In this document: piece after piece, positions 12,401 to 23,717 of the stretch | Numbering within the stretch: the stretch's first letter is position 1 | Layout of the letters: each line of letters opens with the position of its first letter | Assembly (NCBI GenBank): GCA_015680905.1 | Contig: CM027382.1 | Coordinates: 16,775,501 to 16,839,500, forward strand | Source of the DNA: Coptis chinensis | Taxonomy: Eukaryota > Streptophyta > Magnoliopsida > Ranunculales > Ranunculaceae | DNA length: 64,000 nt | Reading direction: 5' to 3' | Notes under the pieces: generated by a model | Told to the model about the DNA's origin: nothing | The model's database searches: none | Seen by the model: the letters and a program-made list of their open reading frames with translations, nothing else | Made by a program: the position numbers and the translations under genes

Positions 12401-15400
12401 CTCAATATTCTCCAAAAGTGGCATGCTAGAGCTTTTTTGTCTAGGGGTACTTTCTTGAATGCTCTCATTTGCTGCATATTAGAAGCTTAGGGAGCAAATG
12501 GAAAATTTTCCTTGATAAAGAATGGTAATTGGCATTCCTCTAATGGTCAGAACTGCATAATGAATGCAGGGGCCTTTTGTTACATGAGTTCGCATGGACT
12601 CTTTCTTGGAATTCTTGTGTCTGGAAGAGTATGCGACACTTTTTCACTTTGCGCTACCTCATTAGTTTGTTTTCCTCTATTTCTTTTATTACATAATCTA
12701 GTACTCTGTGCACAGTCGATGATCGTGATAATTCACACTTGTATGCTATGCACATTTCCTAAAAAAAAGTGGAATCCGTGTGAGAGAAAAAAACAATCTT
12801 TTATTATATGTATGGCCCACATAAAAAAGAAAAAAGAAAAAAGAAAATGGGGTCGAACAGACAGGAAGAAATGGCTTCCCGACTAGCTCCCTCGCACCTC
12901 ATTATATAGTAGACGATATGACCGTGATATATACAAATGCATGTATGAATTTATGTATTTAAACTAAATAATATAATTTTATTTAGATGGGTTCATTACA
13001 TAGTACGCAAAAAAAGAAGAAAAATATTTAATTTTCAATTCTAATGTGTACTTGGTAGGTGTAATATTAAGAATTGGGTGGGGGTAAAATTGGAAAACGA
13101 AAAATTGTCTATGCCTATAGTAATTTATGCACTTGAGTAATGAGATTTTAGGAACCAAAATTTATAATTACGGTTCCCTTAAATTTAATTCACTTTATCA
13201 AGTATATTGTGTATTGAGGCCGAGTCTAATGGTATTCACTCTACATCTCTAAAAATGGATTGTAACAGTACTTTAAGGATAGAGAGTACGTTTTTTACAC
13301 TCAATGGTTTGGACATCCTACGCCACTTCAACTGACATAGTTTGAAACCGTCATACTTTATTACCCCACTTCAATGGTTTGGTGGGGACACATACAATTC
13401 CACTCCAGTTCAACCGGCGCCAAATGACATCTAAGTTTTTTTATGTGATTTTTTTTCAATTTACTCCATTTCAACTGGTGCAGAACGCACTCTCCATTCC
13501 TCAATATTACAGAGAGTAAAATGAGGATAAAGAGTTAAAACCACCGCTTTGCTCTCCACTTTTGAAGGATAGAGAGCCATTGGACTCGGCCTGAGTAGTG
13601 TAATACAAGGAAGAAAATGAGACAAAAGTGGAAAATGGAAAAAGGCTTTTTCTTTTTATTGTTTTTTGGTTTGTCTACACGTGTCGTGTAAAAGTCAACA
13701 AAGTGGCCTAATGATGGCGAATTATGAGGCCCACGTGTATAAAGAAAAGCATATTATACTTGAATGACATACATACCCTTATATAAAAATCTACTAATTC
13801 ATTTTATAGTGTTTTGTATTGTAATATCAATAGTTGGGTGGGGGTAAAACGGGAAAATGAAATGTCCGTAGAGTCGAAAAGTTCCGTTGGCGGGACGTTT
13901 TTACCCTCCACCTATGCAAGATATTATAAAATGTTCATAAAATAACAACCGTAATAATTAGAAGGGCTTAGGGGCAAAATGGGACAATGCTACTGTAGAG
14001 TGGCCTTCTCTCTTTATAGTATTTGGATATGTCATTATTTGTTAATCCCTATGTTCTTTAAAATGATTGTCTAAACTTACTTCCCCTTAACTGCAGTTTC
14101 TATTATTCTCATGGTCTTTTAGGTTATTTTTATTGGTAGTGATGGTGTTGAACATCCGTTCCTGTGCAAACCAAAAGATGATCTGAGGAAAGATGCACGC
14201 ATGATGGAATTCATGGCTATGGTTAATCGTCTTTTGTCAAAGTATCCTGAAAGCCGTCGTAGAAAGCTCTACATTCGCACTTTTGCTGTAATCCCACTTA
14301 CAGAGGATTGCGGTATGGTAGAGTGGGTCCCACACACCCGTGGACTCCGACATATACTCCAAGACATCTATATAACTCATGGAAAGTTTGATAGACAGAA
14401 AACAAACCCTCTGATTAAGAGGATATATGACCAATGTCAGGGCGGCAAGATGCCAGAACATGAGATGCTGAAGAACAAAATTCTCCCAATGTTCCCTCCA
14501 GTCTTTCACAATTGGTTCGTGACCATGTTTTCCGAGCCAGCAGCTTGGTTCAGGGCTCGAATTGCTTATGCACACACAACCGCTGTTTGGTCCATGGTTG
14601 GGCATATTGTGGGTCTTGGTGACAGGCATGGTGAGAATATCCTCTTTGATTCCACCACTGGTGATTGTGTTCATGTCGATTTCAGTTGCTTATTTGATAG
14701 AGGCCTGCAATTGGAGAAACCAGAGCTGGTGCCTTTCAGACTAACCCAGGTATGTACTATATAGTGAAGATGAAACCGAATACAACAATGTATCTGATCC
14801 TTCTGTGCATCTTGAAAAAATGCGTGCTCATAAGTAATGCTTGTTGGATTAACAGAACATGATTGATGGCCTGGGAATTACTGGATATGAGGGAATTTTC
14901 TTAAGGGTCTGTGAGATCACACTCTCAGTGCTTAGGACACACAGGGAGACGTTAATGAGCGTCCTTGAAACTTTCATCCATGATCCTCTTGTAGAATGGA
15001 CGAAGTCTCACAAGTCCAGTGGAGTAGAAGTTGATAAACCCCACGCACAGGTTTGAAGTACTCTGTGGTTTTTCAATCTAATCGTAATTCTACTTTTAGT
15101 GTAAATTCAAGCATTTTGTTAGTATCCAGCCAATAATACTTAGGAGTCAATTTCAGCTTATCCATCAGGTGAACTTTAAGTTGCCACATAAATGAGCGAG
15201 TTGCTTAGTTTCGATTTACTTTAGCATGTTGGCCATATTTTAACCTAAGTCACATTGAGGCAGATACACGTGTCGGTGTCTGACACGGCGACCAATATGA
15301 AGTGGGACATGGGGACACAACTAATTAAAAAGAAATATATTACTATACTTTAGTTACACAACTATTTATTTGGCTAAAGACCTTATAAAGTGCCTCACAA

Positions 15401-15630
15401 ATAAATAACTATGAAAGTGGCATATATTACTAGTAACTGTAACTGATGTTTGTAAATTGCAGAGGGCCATCGGCAACATAGAAGCACGGCTTCAAGGAAT
15501 TGTGGTTGGTGTTGGAGCCGCTCCGTCTTTGCCTCTAGCTGTTGAAGGCCAGGCGCGTCGCTTGATTGCTGAAGCAGTATCACATGAAAACCTTGGCAAA
15601 ATGTATATATGGTGGATGCCTTGGTTCTAG
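448..15630 (+). CDS. ATR: Serine/threonine-protein kinase ATR (12 exons visible, 5' end outside the window)
   Basis: ATR is a PI3K-like kinase of the nucleus that senses replication stress and single-stranded DNA and starts checkpoint signalling. Exons inferred from splice sites and phase: 448-782, 888-1012, 3419-3563, 3877-4452, 4530-4605, 5032-5347, 5622-6859, 7775-11138, 11238-11807, 14123-14749, 14856-15050, 15463-15630. They sum to about 2578 codons, close to the roughly 2700 of plant ATR, so only a short N-terminal part is missing. The long exon 7775-11138 carries the HEAT/UME and FAT regions. Exon 14123-14749 has the kinase loop GLGDRHGENILFD and the metal-binding HVDFSCLFDRG. The last exon encodes the FATC tail ending MYIWWMPWF. 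All junctions keep phase except exon 5622-6859, where the frame breaks between 5859 and about 5895, as if one base were missing. The 99-nt intron 11139-11237 is in frame and stop-free. Intron 11808-14122 shows no gene apart from a MITE. Confidence 0.93.
1030..1209. repeat. MITE-like palindromic repeat rich in GACACGG words
   Basis: The ends read GTTACATTGACACGG and, as reverse complement of the right end, GTTACATGGACACACC, so the unit is an imperfect fold-back of about 180 bp. The middle repeats ACACGGA/TCCGACACGG and a short TG run. The motifs resemble those in the repeats at 25-193 and 15247-15448. No clear target duplication was found. It lies in ATR intron 1013-3418. Confidence 0.5.
2446..2811. 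mobile_element. hAT-type MITE in an ATR intron, perfect 8-bp TSD
   Basis: The 366-bp element starts TAGGGGTGTGCA and ends TGCACACCCCTA, which are exact inverted ends. It is flanked on both sides by the same 8 bp, GTGGCTAT (2438-2445 and 2812-2819), the target duplication size of hAT elements. The interior is built of many copies of CGGTT/AACCG words. It has no coding capacity. The perfect duplication suggests a fairly recent insertion. Confidence 0.85.
2873..3207 (-). mobile_element. TRIM (terminal-repeat retrotransposon in miniature)
   Basis: Two direct repeats of about 107-110 bp (2873-2979 and 3098-3207) both end in CTCAACA/TTCAACA on the + strand, so on the - strand they start TGTTGA. 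Inside the right copy lies GCTCTGATATCA, the reverse complement of TGATATCAGAGC, one base from the initiator-Met tRNA primer site TGGTATCAGAGC. Inside the left copy the - strand reads ATGAGGGGCG, a purine-rich tract next to the 3' LTR. Only about 118 bp lie between the repeats. No target duplication could be matched. Confidence 0.7.
7020..7400. repeat. Degenerate repeat with CGATTAATCGG words (ATR intron)
   Basis: This part of intron 6860-7774 is rich in short related words such as GATTAATCGG, GATTAGTCGG, GGCGATTAATC and GACTAGGCC in both orientations, unlike the T-rich sequence around it. It looks like an old fold-back or MITE remnant. Ends and target duplication are not resolvable. A run of ten C lies just before it, near 6962. 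Confidence 0.35.
13218..13591. mobile_element. Tourist-like MITE (ATR intron)
   Basis: The ends are GGCCGAGTCTAATGG and, at the right end as reverse complement, GGCCGAGTCCAATGG: 15-bp inverted repeats with one mismatch, 374 bp apart. TGA flanks both ends (13215-13217 and 13592-13594), which fits a 3-bp target duplication close to the TWA of PIF/Harbinger. The interior is non-coding and partly self-complementary ('actctacatctctaa' against 'agagagtaaaa' parts). Confidence 0.65.
15247..15448 (-). repeat. Dispersed repeat, copy 2, inverted relative to copy 1
   Basis: The reverse complement of this piece of the last ATR intron follows 1-193 over most of its length (GCCACTTTCATAG, AGGCACTTTATAAGGTC, GTTGTGTAACTAAAG, TTTTTAATTAGTTGTGTCC, GTGTCAGACACCGACA, CAATGTGACTT). 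The two copies face each other across the whole visible gene. Confidence 0.55.
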
Positions 15631-16633
15631 GGGATGCTCCTGTGCTTCCTGTAAGGGATTGGTGTGCTATAATTCTGTTCTTGTCCGATGTGATTGAGAT
15701 GGCATGTTGTGATTTTGGAATCATTTATTGGGATTTTCTCAGCGGCCTTGAGGTGGATATAGTTGCTGCTTTCAAAAATTTAAGACTGAAGATACCTCAA
15801 GGTTGATTGCATCCTAGCTTGAAGACCACTGATGATCTTTTCTTAACACAACAAGGATCACAGGACTTTATGACTACTTCTAGGCTCCATTACGTCGGTG
15901 ACAGATTTGTGCTATATTCATTAGGGTATTGTACAGTATATATAAACATCTTCTCAATTGAACATCTTATCACATTCCTGATTCTTTTTGCTTTCTTTTC
16001 GTTCTTATTTCAATTTTAAGTTTGTTAATATTGCATTTTTTTTTCTTTGATATTCTCATTTTGGACTGTTTTGCTTGTCTCCCTGTTGGTGTGTCAACTC
16101 GCGGAACAAACTTGGTAAAATGAAAGGATTGAAAGCCACCTCTAGGTCAGCTATATGACTGAATATCAGCAGCCAATAGAATGATCCTAGTTCGTTATTT
16201 ATTTATTTTTGAGAAAATTTGACGACTGACTGCGCTTAAAAATTCGTAATGTCCTAATTAGCTCATCTAGACATGTCTAATAGTTCCACTGCAGTGAGTT
16301 ACCGCAAGATCTCACATTCTATGGTATCGAGTTGTCGCGAGATCCCACAATCCACTGTCTCCTCACGCCCACTGTCTTGTTTATCTAATTTAGGAGGGAT
16401 AGCTGTATTCCCATGGCATGTGGCCCTCATTTCATCAAAGTCATAATAATGTTTGACTAAAATGAGCTAAATTCTATAAACAGAATTTATACAAGCGTCA
16501 TCTAGAGAGTAAAATTTGTTAAAATTTGAATTTATTTTAAATTGCACAACTGAAATCTTTATTCACTTCATTTTTCACAAACAAATAAAACAAATAGGAA
16601 GAGACCAGATAGAGGAGTTTGAAGTAAAACACA
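15631..16633. other. ATR 3' UTR and intergenic spacer
   Basis: The first few hundred bases after the ATR stop are T-rich and probably hold its 3' UTR (for example TATATAAACATC and a T/C-rich stretch near 16030). No further open frame or repeat structure could be supported up to the retroelement scrap at 16634. Confidence 0.5.
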
Positions 16634-16726
16634 CTTAGGGGGAAGCGAATCAACTAGCCGATGCTCTTGCACATGACATACCAACACAACTTTGTGTTGA
16701 TATTGACCCTACGTCTTTCAGTGAGA
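16634..16726 (+). pseudogene. RNase H (RVT_3-type) scrap of a LINE-like element
   Basis: The + strand reads GEANQLADALAHDIPTQLC around 16640-16700, the C-terminal signature of RNase H domains in plant LINEs and related genes (REaNq.AD.LA). The helix and catalytic part upstream are missing and a stop precedes the motif, so this is a fragment. It lies directly before the tandem repeat upstream of the decarboxylase gene. Confidence 0.45.
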
Positions 16727-16832
16727 CATTAGGAAAGATGTAAACAAAGACACGTCTTTCAGTGAGATATTAGGAAAGTTGTAAACAAGGACGCGTCTCT
16801 CAGTTAGACATTTAGGGAAGTTGTAAACAAGG
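16712..16832 (+). repeat. Three tandem copies of a ~41-bp unit upstream of ODC
   Basis: The unit runs GTCTTTCAGTGAGACATTAG, GAAAGATGTAAACAAAGACAC and is repeated at about 16712, 16752 and 16793 with a few changes (TGAGATATTAGG, GTTAGACATTTAGG). It lies about 165 bp before the ODC start codon, in promoter or 5' UTR space. Confidence 0.7.
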
Positions 16833-16996
16833 ACGCAGATGGTATTTTATAAAAAAGGGGTAAGGGACGTCTACAAAAACCCTGGTTACTAATAAAAATA
16901 AAATAAAATAAAATAGGAAGAGCCACCGAAGAGAGGAGTGGTCTTCTTTTCTACCCGCTTTATTAAATTCTGATATTGTAGCTTTGGTCTCTTGTC

Positions 16997-18262
16997 ATGG
17001 GCTCTGAACAACCTCAAGACATGGACACCAACTCCGAGAGCCTCCAGATTGTATTAAAGGCTCATGAAGGGAAAAAGAAGTTGATCAGCGTAGCAAAAGG
17101 GTGGATGATTGGTTTTATTCAGTCCATTATTTCAGAGAACCAAGAGGTAAGCGATCCTTTCTATGTACTTGACTTGGGTGTGGTTTGTAGTCTTATGGAT
17201 CAATGGAGCAGTAACCTACCAACTGTTCGACCATTTTACGCCGTTAAATGCAATCCCGAGCCCACGTTTCTTGCAGCATTAGCGGCACTGGGTGTGTGCT
17301 TTGACTGCGCTAGCAAGGCTGAGATTGAGGCTGTTTTGGCCCTTGGCATAAATACTGACCAGATTGTGTTTGCAAATCCATGCAAAGCTGAGGCACATAT
17401 TAAGTATGCAGCCACTGTAGGGGTCAATCTAACCACATTTGATTCTCAATGTGAAATTGAGAAGATTAAAAAATGGCACCCTAAATGTGCATTGTTGTTA
17501 CGTATTAAGGCTGGAGATGATGCGGATGCTAGATGTCCACTAGGACTTAAGTATGGTGCGTTGCCCGAAGAGGTCACTCTACTTCTCCAAGCTGCTCATG
17601 CTGCTGGACTCCCTGTTACTGGGGTGTCGTTTCACGTGGGCAGCGCGACAACATTCTCCCAGGCATACCGTAGTGCCATTGTAGCAGCAAAGTCGGTTTT
17701 TGATACGGCAGAGCAACTAGGTATGCCTAAATTGCGTACCCTCAATATTGGTGGAGGATTTGTTGCTGGACCACAATTTGAGAATGCTGCCATCACAATC
17801 ACAGATGCTCTACAATCCTATTTTGGAAATGAACCCGGTTTAGAAGTAATCTCTGAGCCGGGTCGGTTCTTCGCTGAAACATCGTTTACACTGGTGACCT
17901 GCATTATTGGAAAGCGTGTGCGCGGTGAACTGAGAGAATACTGGATCAATGATGGTATATACGGGTCTCTGAATTGTATACTGTTTGATCATGCAACTGT
18001 GACTGCAACACCGCTTGCGTGCAAATCAGATTCTACTAACCCGACTTGTGATGGGGCAAAAACGTATCAGTCGACTGTGTTTGGACCAACTTGTGATGCT
18101 CTTGACACAATTCTCACTGATTACAAACTGCCGGAGCTTGAGGTAAACGATTGGCTTGTTTTTCCAAATATGGGTGCTTATACAGCCTGTGCTGGATCCA
18201 AGTTTAATGGGTTTGATACCTCTGCCATACCCACTTATGTGGCTTATTCAGACCCAAAGTAA
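16997..18262 (+). CDS. ODC: Ornithine decarboxylase, intronless
   Basis: ODC is a PLP-dependent group IV decarboxylase that converts ornithine to putrescine, the entry to polyamines and, in some plants, alkaloids. The 421-residue frame is full length for plant ODC, and plant ODC genes are typically intronless. Visible motifs: PLP lysine K84 in [21 protein letters not shown] (102-111); H213 in GVSFHVGSA; glycine loop GGGF (252-255); EPGRFF (287-292); [12 protein letters not shown] (309-320); catalytic C366-D367 in [24 protein letters not shown] (384-396). All key residues are present, so the protein should be active. Some ODC-like plant enzymes act on lysine. The histidine in FDHATV (332), a position I recall as changed in the lupin lysine/ornithine enzyme, is kept, which favours ornithine (inference). 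The ATG at 16997 gives the usual N-terminus. Confidence 0.93.
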   Translation: MGSEQPQDMDTNSESLQIVLKAHEGKKKLISVAKGWMIGFIQSIISENQEVSDPFYVLDLGVVCSLMDQWSSNLPTVRPFYAVKCNPEPTFLAALAALGVCFDCASKAEIEAVLALGINTDQIVFANPCKAEAHIKYAATVGVNLTTFDSQCEIEKIKKWHPKCALLLRIKAGDDADARCPLGLKYGALPEEVTLLLQAAHAAGLPVTGVSFHVGSATTFSQAYRSAIVAAKSVFDTAEQLGMPKLRTLNIGGGFVAGPQFENAAITITDALQSYFGNEPGLEVISEPGRFFAETSFTLVTCIIGKRVRGELREYWINDGIYGSLNCILFDHATVTATPLACKSDSTNPTCDGAKTYQSTVFGPTCDALDTILTDYKLPELEVNDWLVFPNMGAYTACAGSKFNGFDTSAIPTYVAYSDPK

Positions 18263-19228
18263 ACCAAGCATTGGTGATTTGGTGGTGAATGTATCTGATG
18301 AGTTGGGCTTGCCTTCCCATCTTTAGCTGTGGACTAGAAATTGCGATTTTTTTATGTGGAACTCTATTGCAATCCACATGATGGATTAATAAATGTCCTG
18401 TCATATTGTTTCTATGCGTACTCGTGTTCTTTTATTTTCCTCAAGTTTTTCAAATGACTAATTATTGGACAGATCATGTGACATATTTCCGGTTATTAGC
18501 CGGCCGGACTAACTTCCAGGAATATATCTCGAGACTATACCAAAATCTTGCTGAATAAATAACTTATTACAACTTTGATTGAAAAAAAATAACTTGACAC
18601 TGAATTTGTCTCTTAAAACAAAAAAAATAATGTTTAAAACAAAAATAACTAAATTAAGATTTGACTGGACGCTAGATCATGCCAAGACTCTAAGAACGCA
18701 CTCCACGTGCTATATCGTGCTCACCTGTAAAAAAAATAATAAATAGGAAAATAAATTATTGCGCCCAACAAATACACTACAAATTGCACAATAATCCTAA
18801 CTAAAAAATTAATTGTTACACTTATATACGTGTTAATATAACATGTGATAACATGAAGCTAGTAAACAAAACAAAATGAATACTAAATCTACTCGTAACA
18901 AGAACACATGATTGTAATGATCAATTATAAGATTCTCTTTTACTTGACATGGTTTTGGGAAAATTACGCACTGCCCTTAACTGTCCTCATAAAAGGTCAC
19001 GTTCAGAGCATGCCAAATCATGCTATCAACTGGTTGAGTAATATGTCTCTAGTTAACCAATTATTCTTATTAGTTTTACGTTACCCAACATTGCAAACAT
19101 ATGACAAACATACTACGAAAAATACAAGTTCAACTATATTGATATTTCAATACTATTTAACGAAATTTCATATTAGGTGACTCACACATATTAAAACAAT
19201 ATACTCAAATTAAAAGGGTAACAATTAT
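18263..19228. other. ODC 3' UTR and AT-rich spacer
   Basis: A poly(A)-signal-like AATAAA-type run (GGATTAATAAATG) occurs about 130 bp after the ODC stop, near 18384. The remainder is AT-rich with no open frame, repeat or RNA gene that I can support. Confidence 0.45.
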
Positions 19229-19236
19229 ACTTGTCT

Positions 19237-19375
19237 CTTTCAAATAACTTTTTTGAGCCCTTCGGGCAATGTAAGCCTTCGAGCAATGTAAGTCTTCGGG
19301 CTAGGGTCCTTCAATATAAACGGTGTGGGTTTGCTTTAACTCTCTAGCTATTTCAAAAAAAAAAAAAAAAAAATT
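19237..19375 (+). mobile_element. Short poly(A)-tailed retroelement (SINE-like or LINE end)
   Basis: A ~120-bp body contains three related pieces (GCCCTTCGGGCAATGTAAG, GCCTTCGAGCAATGTAAG, GTCTTCGGGCTAGGG). It ends in an A run of about 20 (from about 19355). ACTTGTCT flanks it on both sides (19229-19236 and 19376-19383). Tail plus direct repeat indicate target-primed reverse transcription. No clear pol III box A/B pair is visible, so the class is open. Confidence 0.5.
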
Positions 19376-20727
19376 ACTTGTCTAAACATAGGGAAAATCA
19401 TATACCCAACTCTTGTCTTTATATTTATATCAATTACTATTAAATCAAGGTCAACATAATAAAATTCAATAAACAATATGCATGACATGAATATAGGATG
19501 AGTAGGTACATAAAGTGAAACCAAACATCATCAGTAAACATGAAAGTAGGTATAAACAACCCGGCATAGGCTTACATGCTTTCAAACAATAAGGACAAAT
19601 AGTTGCCTGTGACTAAAGTACTAAACAAGGACTAACTTACCATTCATTTTATTTAGGCTATGTTTGTTTAGTGGCAAATGGGGGTGGCAAACTGTATTTT
19701 CCCAGAAATACTATTTACCAGTGTTTATGTGTATTTAAGGGCACTGACAAACACTATTCCCAATTTGCCGGCAAATAAAATTTTCCTACTAGAAATGGAA
19801 AAATAGAATTCACCTCCTCCCTAAACTCTTTTGCCAGTTGAAATTTTCCTATTAAGGCAAGAAAAATTTGCCACCATCGCATCATCTCTCGCTCTCATTC
19901 ACAATCGCTCTCAACTCTCAAGCTCTCTCTCAATCAAGAGGTAATATGTTGTCCTCTTTCGGTCGCTCTCTATCTCTCCCTCATAGTTATTTTTTCTTTA
20001 TTTTCAATTTACATATAGCTGATTTTGGAGGATTTGTTGGAGATCGACACTTGAGGTATGCATTATTAAGTAGAAATGGTGGGTTGGTTGTGTTTGGTTG
20101 ACTTATTCAATTTGATTTTTGAAATTCTTCATGAGTTATTGTGTTTCGTTCATTAGTAATGGTTAGTTTTCTTGTTTTCATGTTCCATGTTGTTTGTTTA
20201 ACTTGTATGACATTGGGTATTTTCATTTTTCTCGATTTTCTATGAGGCTGTGTTTAGCTTTCTTTGATTAGTAATGTTGCATTTTGCACTTTGTTTCAAA
20301 AGAAATGGTGAAGTTGGTTGTGTTTGGTTTACTGATTTAAGATATTTTTGATTCTTGTGTGGAACAAAAAAATTAGGTATTAAGCTAACAAAAGTAGGAT
20401 AACTAACAAAACACTAGTTATAGAATGTAAATTTTTACCAGTAAACTATTTCTTATTTCCAATATAACTCAACTTTTGAGGTGTTCTAAGCTAGTTTGGG
20501 TGTTGAACAATTGGAATGAAACTGTTTATGATTTATAATTTTGAGTGGTTTCAATGCAAACTGTTTTGAGGTTCTAGGAATCATTTGATTTATTATTGTT
20601 GAACAATTTATAAATTGTTTCTCTCTATTTTATTATTTTAAGAACTTTGATATATGATTTTGGATATGTGGATATTTGACACACAATTAATAATTTGTAT
20701 ACCTTTATTTGTTGAGGGTATTGTAGA

Positions 20728-21878
20728 ATGATGACCGAATGTGAGCGTAGGTTAGTGGCATTTCTACTTATAATTATGGGTGCCCATATGATAATGACAT
20801 GGTGGTATAGGAGAAGGTATATGGGGAGGTATAGGCCTAGGCGTAGGGCTCCACCATCTCTCACTAGAGCTCCTTGTACGAATTGTGATCAAGTGCGGAG
20901 AATTGTATTGTGTAGGATGTATACAACTACTGATCGATTCTGCCATGAGCAGTTGAGGGGTCAGTGTTTTGTCGATTGTGCACTTGTTTGCATGGTCATG
21001 GCCTAGCTGATAGCAGACATGTTACGGTGGAAGAGCAGTGGCCCTATTTCTCAACAGAGTTGGGCATGACATGCGTAATCGGAATGAAACATTTCAATTC
21101 TTCCATTCGAGACAAACAGTACATCGCTATTTCCATGTTGTGTTGGCTGCATTCCTTCGTTTATTCAAAGAGTTAATTAGTAAGAAATGCTACCGCTGAG
21201 AACTCTCCTCACGAGTGTTCCAACACACATCATTGGCATTGCTATTTCAAGGTGAGTCAACTTTTGGGAAATTGGTTAGGATGATTTTGATTACAAAGTT
21301 TGGTAGTTTAATCAGTCTTAATCAAGTTTTTTTTATGTTAGGATGCGGTGGGTGGGTGCGGTTAATGGTATACACTTTCAAATCAATTTACTATTGGTGC
21401 AACAGGCTAGGTATCGTAACAAGAAAGGTTAAGTCATCCAAAATGTGTTGGCAGCTTGCACATTTGACATGAGATTCACATATGTGCTTGCAGGGTGGGA
21501 GGGATCCTGCCACGATGGAAGGTTGTTGAGGAGTGCCGTGTCTCGTCTAGGGCATAAGCGTACTCTTCCAAATGGTCAGTATTATCTTGCGGATGTTGGG
21601 TTTAAAACTTTAGTGCGGGGTTTCTCACACCTTATTGTGGTGTGCGGTATCATCTTAGAGAGATAGCTAAAGTTCAACCTGAAAATCATAAAGAACAATA
21701 TAACTTTCGCCATTCGTCCTTGCATAATGTTGTTGAAAGGGCAATCGGTATCTTGAAGAAGCGATTTGCTTATTCAAGGCATCCAACTTTCCACGACCCT
21801 ACGACACACACAAAGGTAATCCTTGCATGTTGTGCATTACATAATTCTTGCGAAAAGAATATCCTAGCAGTACTTTGA
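20728..21878 (+). pseudogene. Harbinger (HARBI1-like) DDE transposase, broken
   Basis: The translated pieces match the plant Harbinger nuclease in order but in changing frames: VGHDMRNRNETFQFFHSRQ near 21060-21120 with RYFHVVLAAFLRLFKELI after it; TYVLAGWEGSCHDGRLLRSA (from about 21478; catalytic D in the AGWEGS.HD motif); LPNGQYYLADVGF; a GVRYHLRE-type segment; and VERAIGILKKRFA with LACCALHNSCE at the C-terminus. At least two frameshifts separate these blocks and part of the middle looks missing, so no working nuclease is expected. The N-terminal part (20728-21006) is weakly similar at best. Confidence 0.75.
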
Positions 21879-22218
21879 GTGATGAGGAGCTCAGTGATGA
21901 AGAGGGAAGAGGTTGACAACTCTCTTAATGCTCCAAATATGAATATTGATATGCAACTAACTACTGGGTGGACTAATTTTAGGGATGAGTTGTCAATTGC
22001 AATGTGGGTAGATAACGATGTGGAGTAATCGTTGCTATGATTGTGTAATAGACATTATGATTTTAGTAGGGTGTTTTTGTAATAGACATTATGATTTTAT
22101 TATGGTGTTTTTGTTTTGTTGGATAATGGTTTAACTACTTATAATATTTTATTGTCTCAGCCTTTTTCTATAGTTCTGTAGTTTTATTGATATGTAATAT
22201 TGCTTATTGGTTATGTTT

Positions 22219-22344
22219 TTTATCAGAAAAAGACAAGCCTGTTTTTAAAGAGATTAGTAACTCAATTGTGTGTAGCGGGGTTCGGACCACAGACCTCTGG
22301 TATTATCACCCAAAGGTTTTACCAACTAAGCTAGAAGACACTTA
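22219..22344 (-). mobile_element. tRNA-derived SINE (copy 1), nested in the Harbinger element
   Basis: On the - strand the head contains box A-like TAGCTTAGTTGG and box B-like GGTCCGAACCC, followed by a non-tRNA tail (GAGTTACTAATC, CAGGCTTG). A 17-bp direct repeat GCTTATTGG[T/C]TATGTTT flanks it (22202-22218 and 22345-22361, one mismatch). The same family is at 30483-30613. Length is about 126 bp. Confidence 0.8.
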
Positions 22345-22493
22345 GCTTATTGGCTATGTTTGTTTGCTATTTGATATATTTGTTTGCTATGTTCATCGTT
22401 GGTTCATTGTTTCAAACTAGGTATGGTAGGTAGTGTGAGTACTCTTTTGAGCGGTGTTGACAATGGAAAACGGAAGAGATCAGCCCAAATAAG

Positions 22494-23484
22494 ATGGTTT
22501 CCCAAACCATCTTGGTAGATGTATTGTTAGAGGAGTTAGCTAGCGGGGGCAGGATGACTGATAATGGGTGGAGGAAAGAAAGCTTGAAGCGTACTGCTGA
22601 TGAAATCAATTCCCGACTTGGAACGAATCTTGTATCTGATAATGTAAGATCAAAGTTGAAAACAATGAAGGCTACTTGGTTAGTTGCCAAACATGCAGTC
22701 GATGCTAGTGGGTTTGGTTTAGCTTTCAACAAAGAGACCAAGAGAATTGATGTGGATGATAATGCATGGGCGAGTTACATAAAGGTAATTCATATATTCA
22801 TATATTGTGGGATATAGGCTCATCATGGGGCAAACAGTCTTAAGCAGAAAATGTTTCCCTTCTATAATGAATGTTGTATTCTTTTTGGGAATGACCGTGC
22901 AACTGGAGAAGGGGGCAATACTGGGTTCGATGATATGGACACAAATACGGGAGGTTAGTTGATTTTGAAGTAAATAGAGTTGAATTTTGTGCGTCTAACT
23001 TGTTATGAAATTAACTTTTTGTTTCTATAACTTGTTTAGATAATATTGAGGAAACCCAGGGAGAGGGAGGTGGGGGTGATGATTGTGAAGTTGCTGAGAG
23101 CGAATGAAGCTGGTGGTGTTGCTACCTACTTCTCAAACTGAGAGTGCTCAGAAGACCACTACACCTACTGCCAAGAAATCTAGGAAGTCTCAGTTCTTTG
23201 AGGATATACCCGAACCCCCTTCGTTTAAGGTGTTTATTGATGTGGTAGTTGAATTAGCCAAGGCCTTGAAACTACCAAAACCCGTACCAACAGTAGCTGC
23301 CCAAAAGCCAATAGAATTGTTGAAGGATGCTTTGCATTTTCTTCTGGATATGAATCCGGAACTTTACCTAAGGTCACTTGACTTGCTGGCAGTCGATGGT
23401 AAGCTAATGGAGGTCTTCTTGGGCCTTGAAGAAGATATCAAGGCTGCTTGGTTGTTTAGGAAGCTACACCAAGCAAGTCTTTGA
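22494..23484 (+). pseudogene. Harbinger-associated Myb/SANT-like protein, interrupted
   Basis: Plant Harbinger elements carry a second ORF with a Myb/SANT-like (Myb_DNA-bind_3) domain that helps bring the transposase to DNA. The frame from 22494 reads MVSQTILVDVLLEELASGGR, GWRKESLKRTADEINSRLGT, VRSKLKTMKATWLVAKHAVD, ASGFGLAFNKETKRIDVDDN, AWASYIK, the typical domain with its SGFG and final AW..YIK parts. GGTAATTC at about 22782 may be a donor site. The frame 23104-23484 (KSRKSQFFEDIPEPPSF onward, then helical sequence) is the likely C-terminal half. Whether introns or mutations join the parts cannot be settled by eye. Confidence 0.65.
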
Positions 23485-23717
23485 GGCGACTTTGTTAAAA
23501 AAATTTTATGTTGGCAAGTTGCAACTATATTTTGAGTATTACTTTGTTTTTTTTGGATTTATGTTAAGTGGACTTCTTGTTACTATTACTATGATCTAGA
23601 TTACTATTACTATGATGTATTATTGTTAAGGTTGTTGTTACTTTTGGATATGTGTGTGTTGTGGTGTATATATGTACAGGTGGAGTGTGTGTTTGATGGT
23701 GTGAAGTGTGGTGGAGG

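Noticed and set aside
14237-14674. 145-codon ORF on the - strand
   Set aside because: It is the antisense shadow of the ATR kinase exon, with no domain of its own.
16997-18262. Diaminopimelate or arginine decarboxylase
   Set aside because: Length, [11 protein letters not shown] and [12 protein letters not shown] motifs are specific to eukaryotic ornithine decarboxylases.
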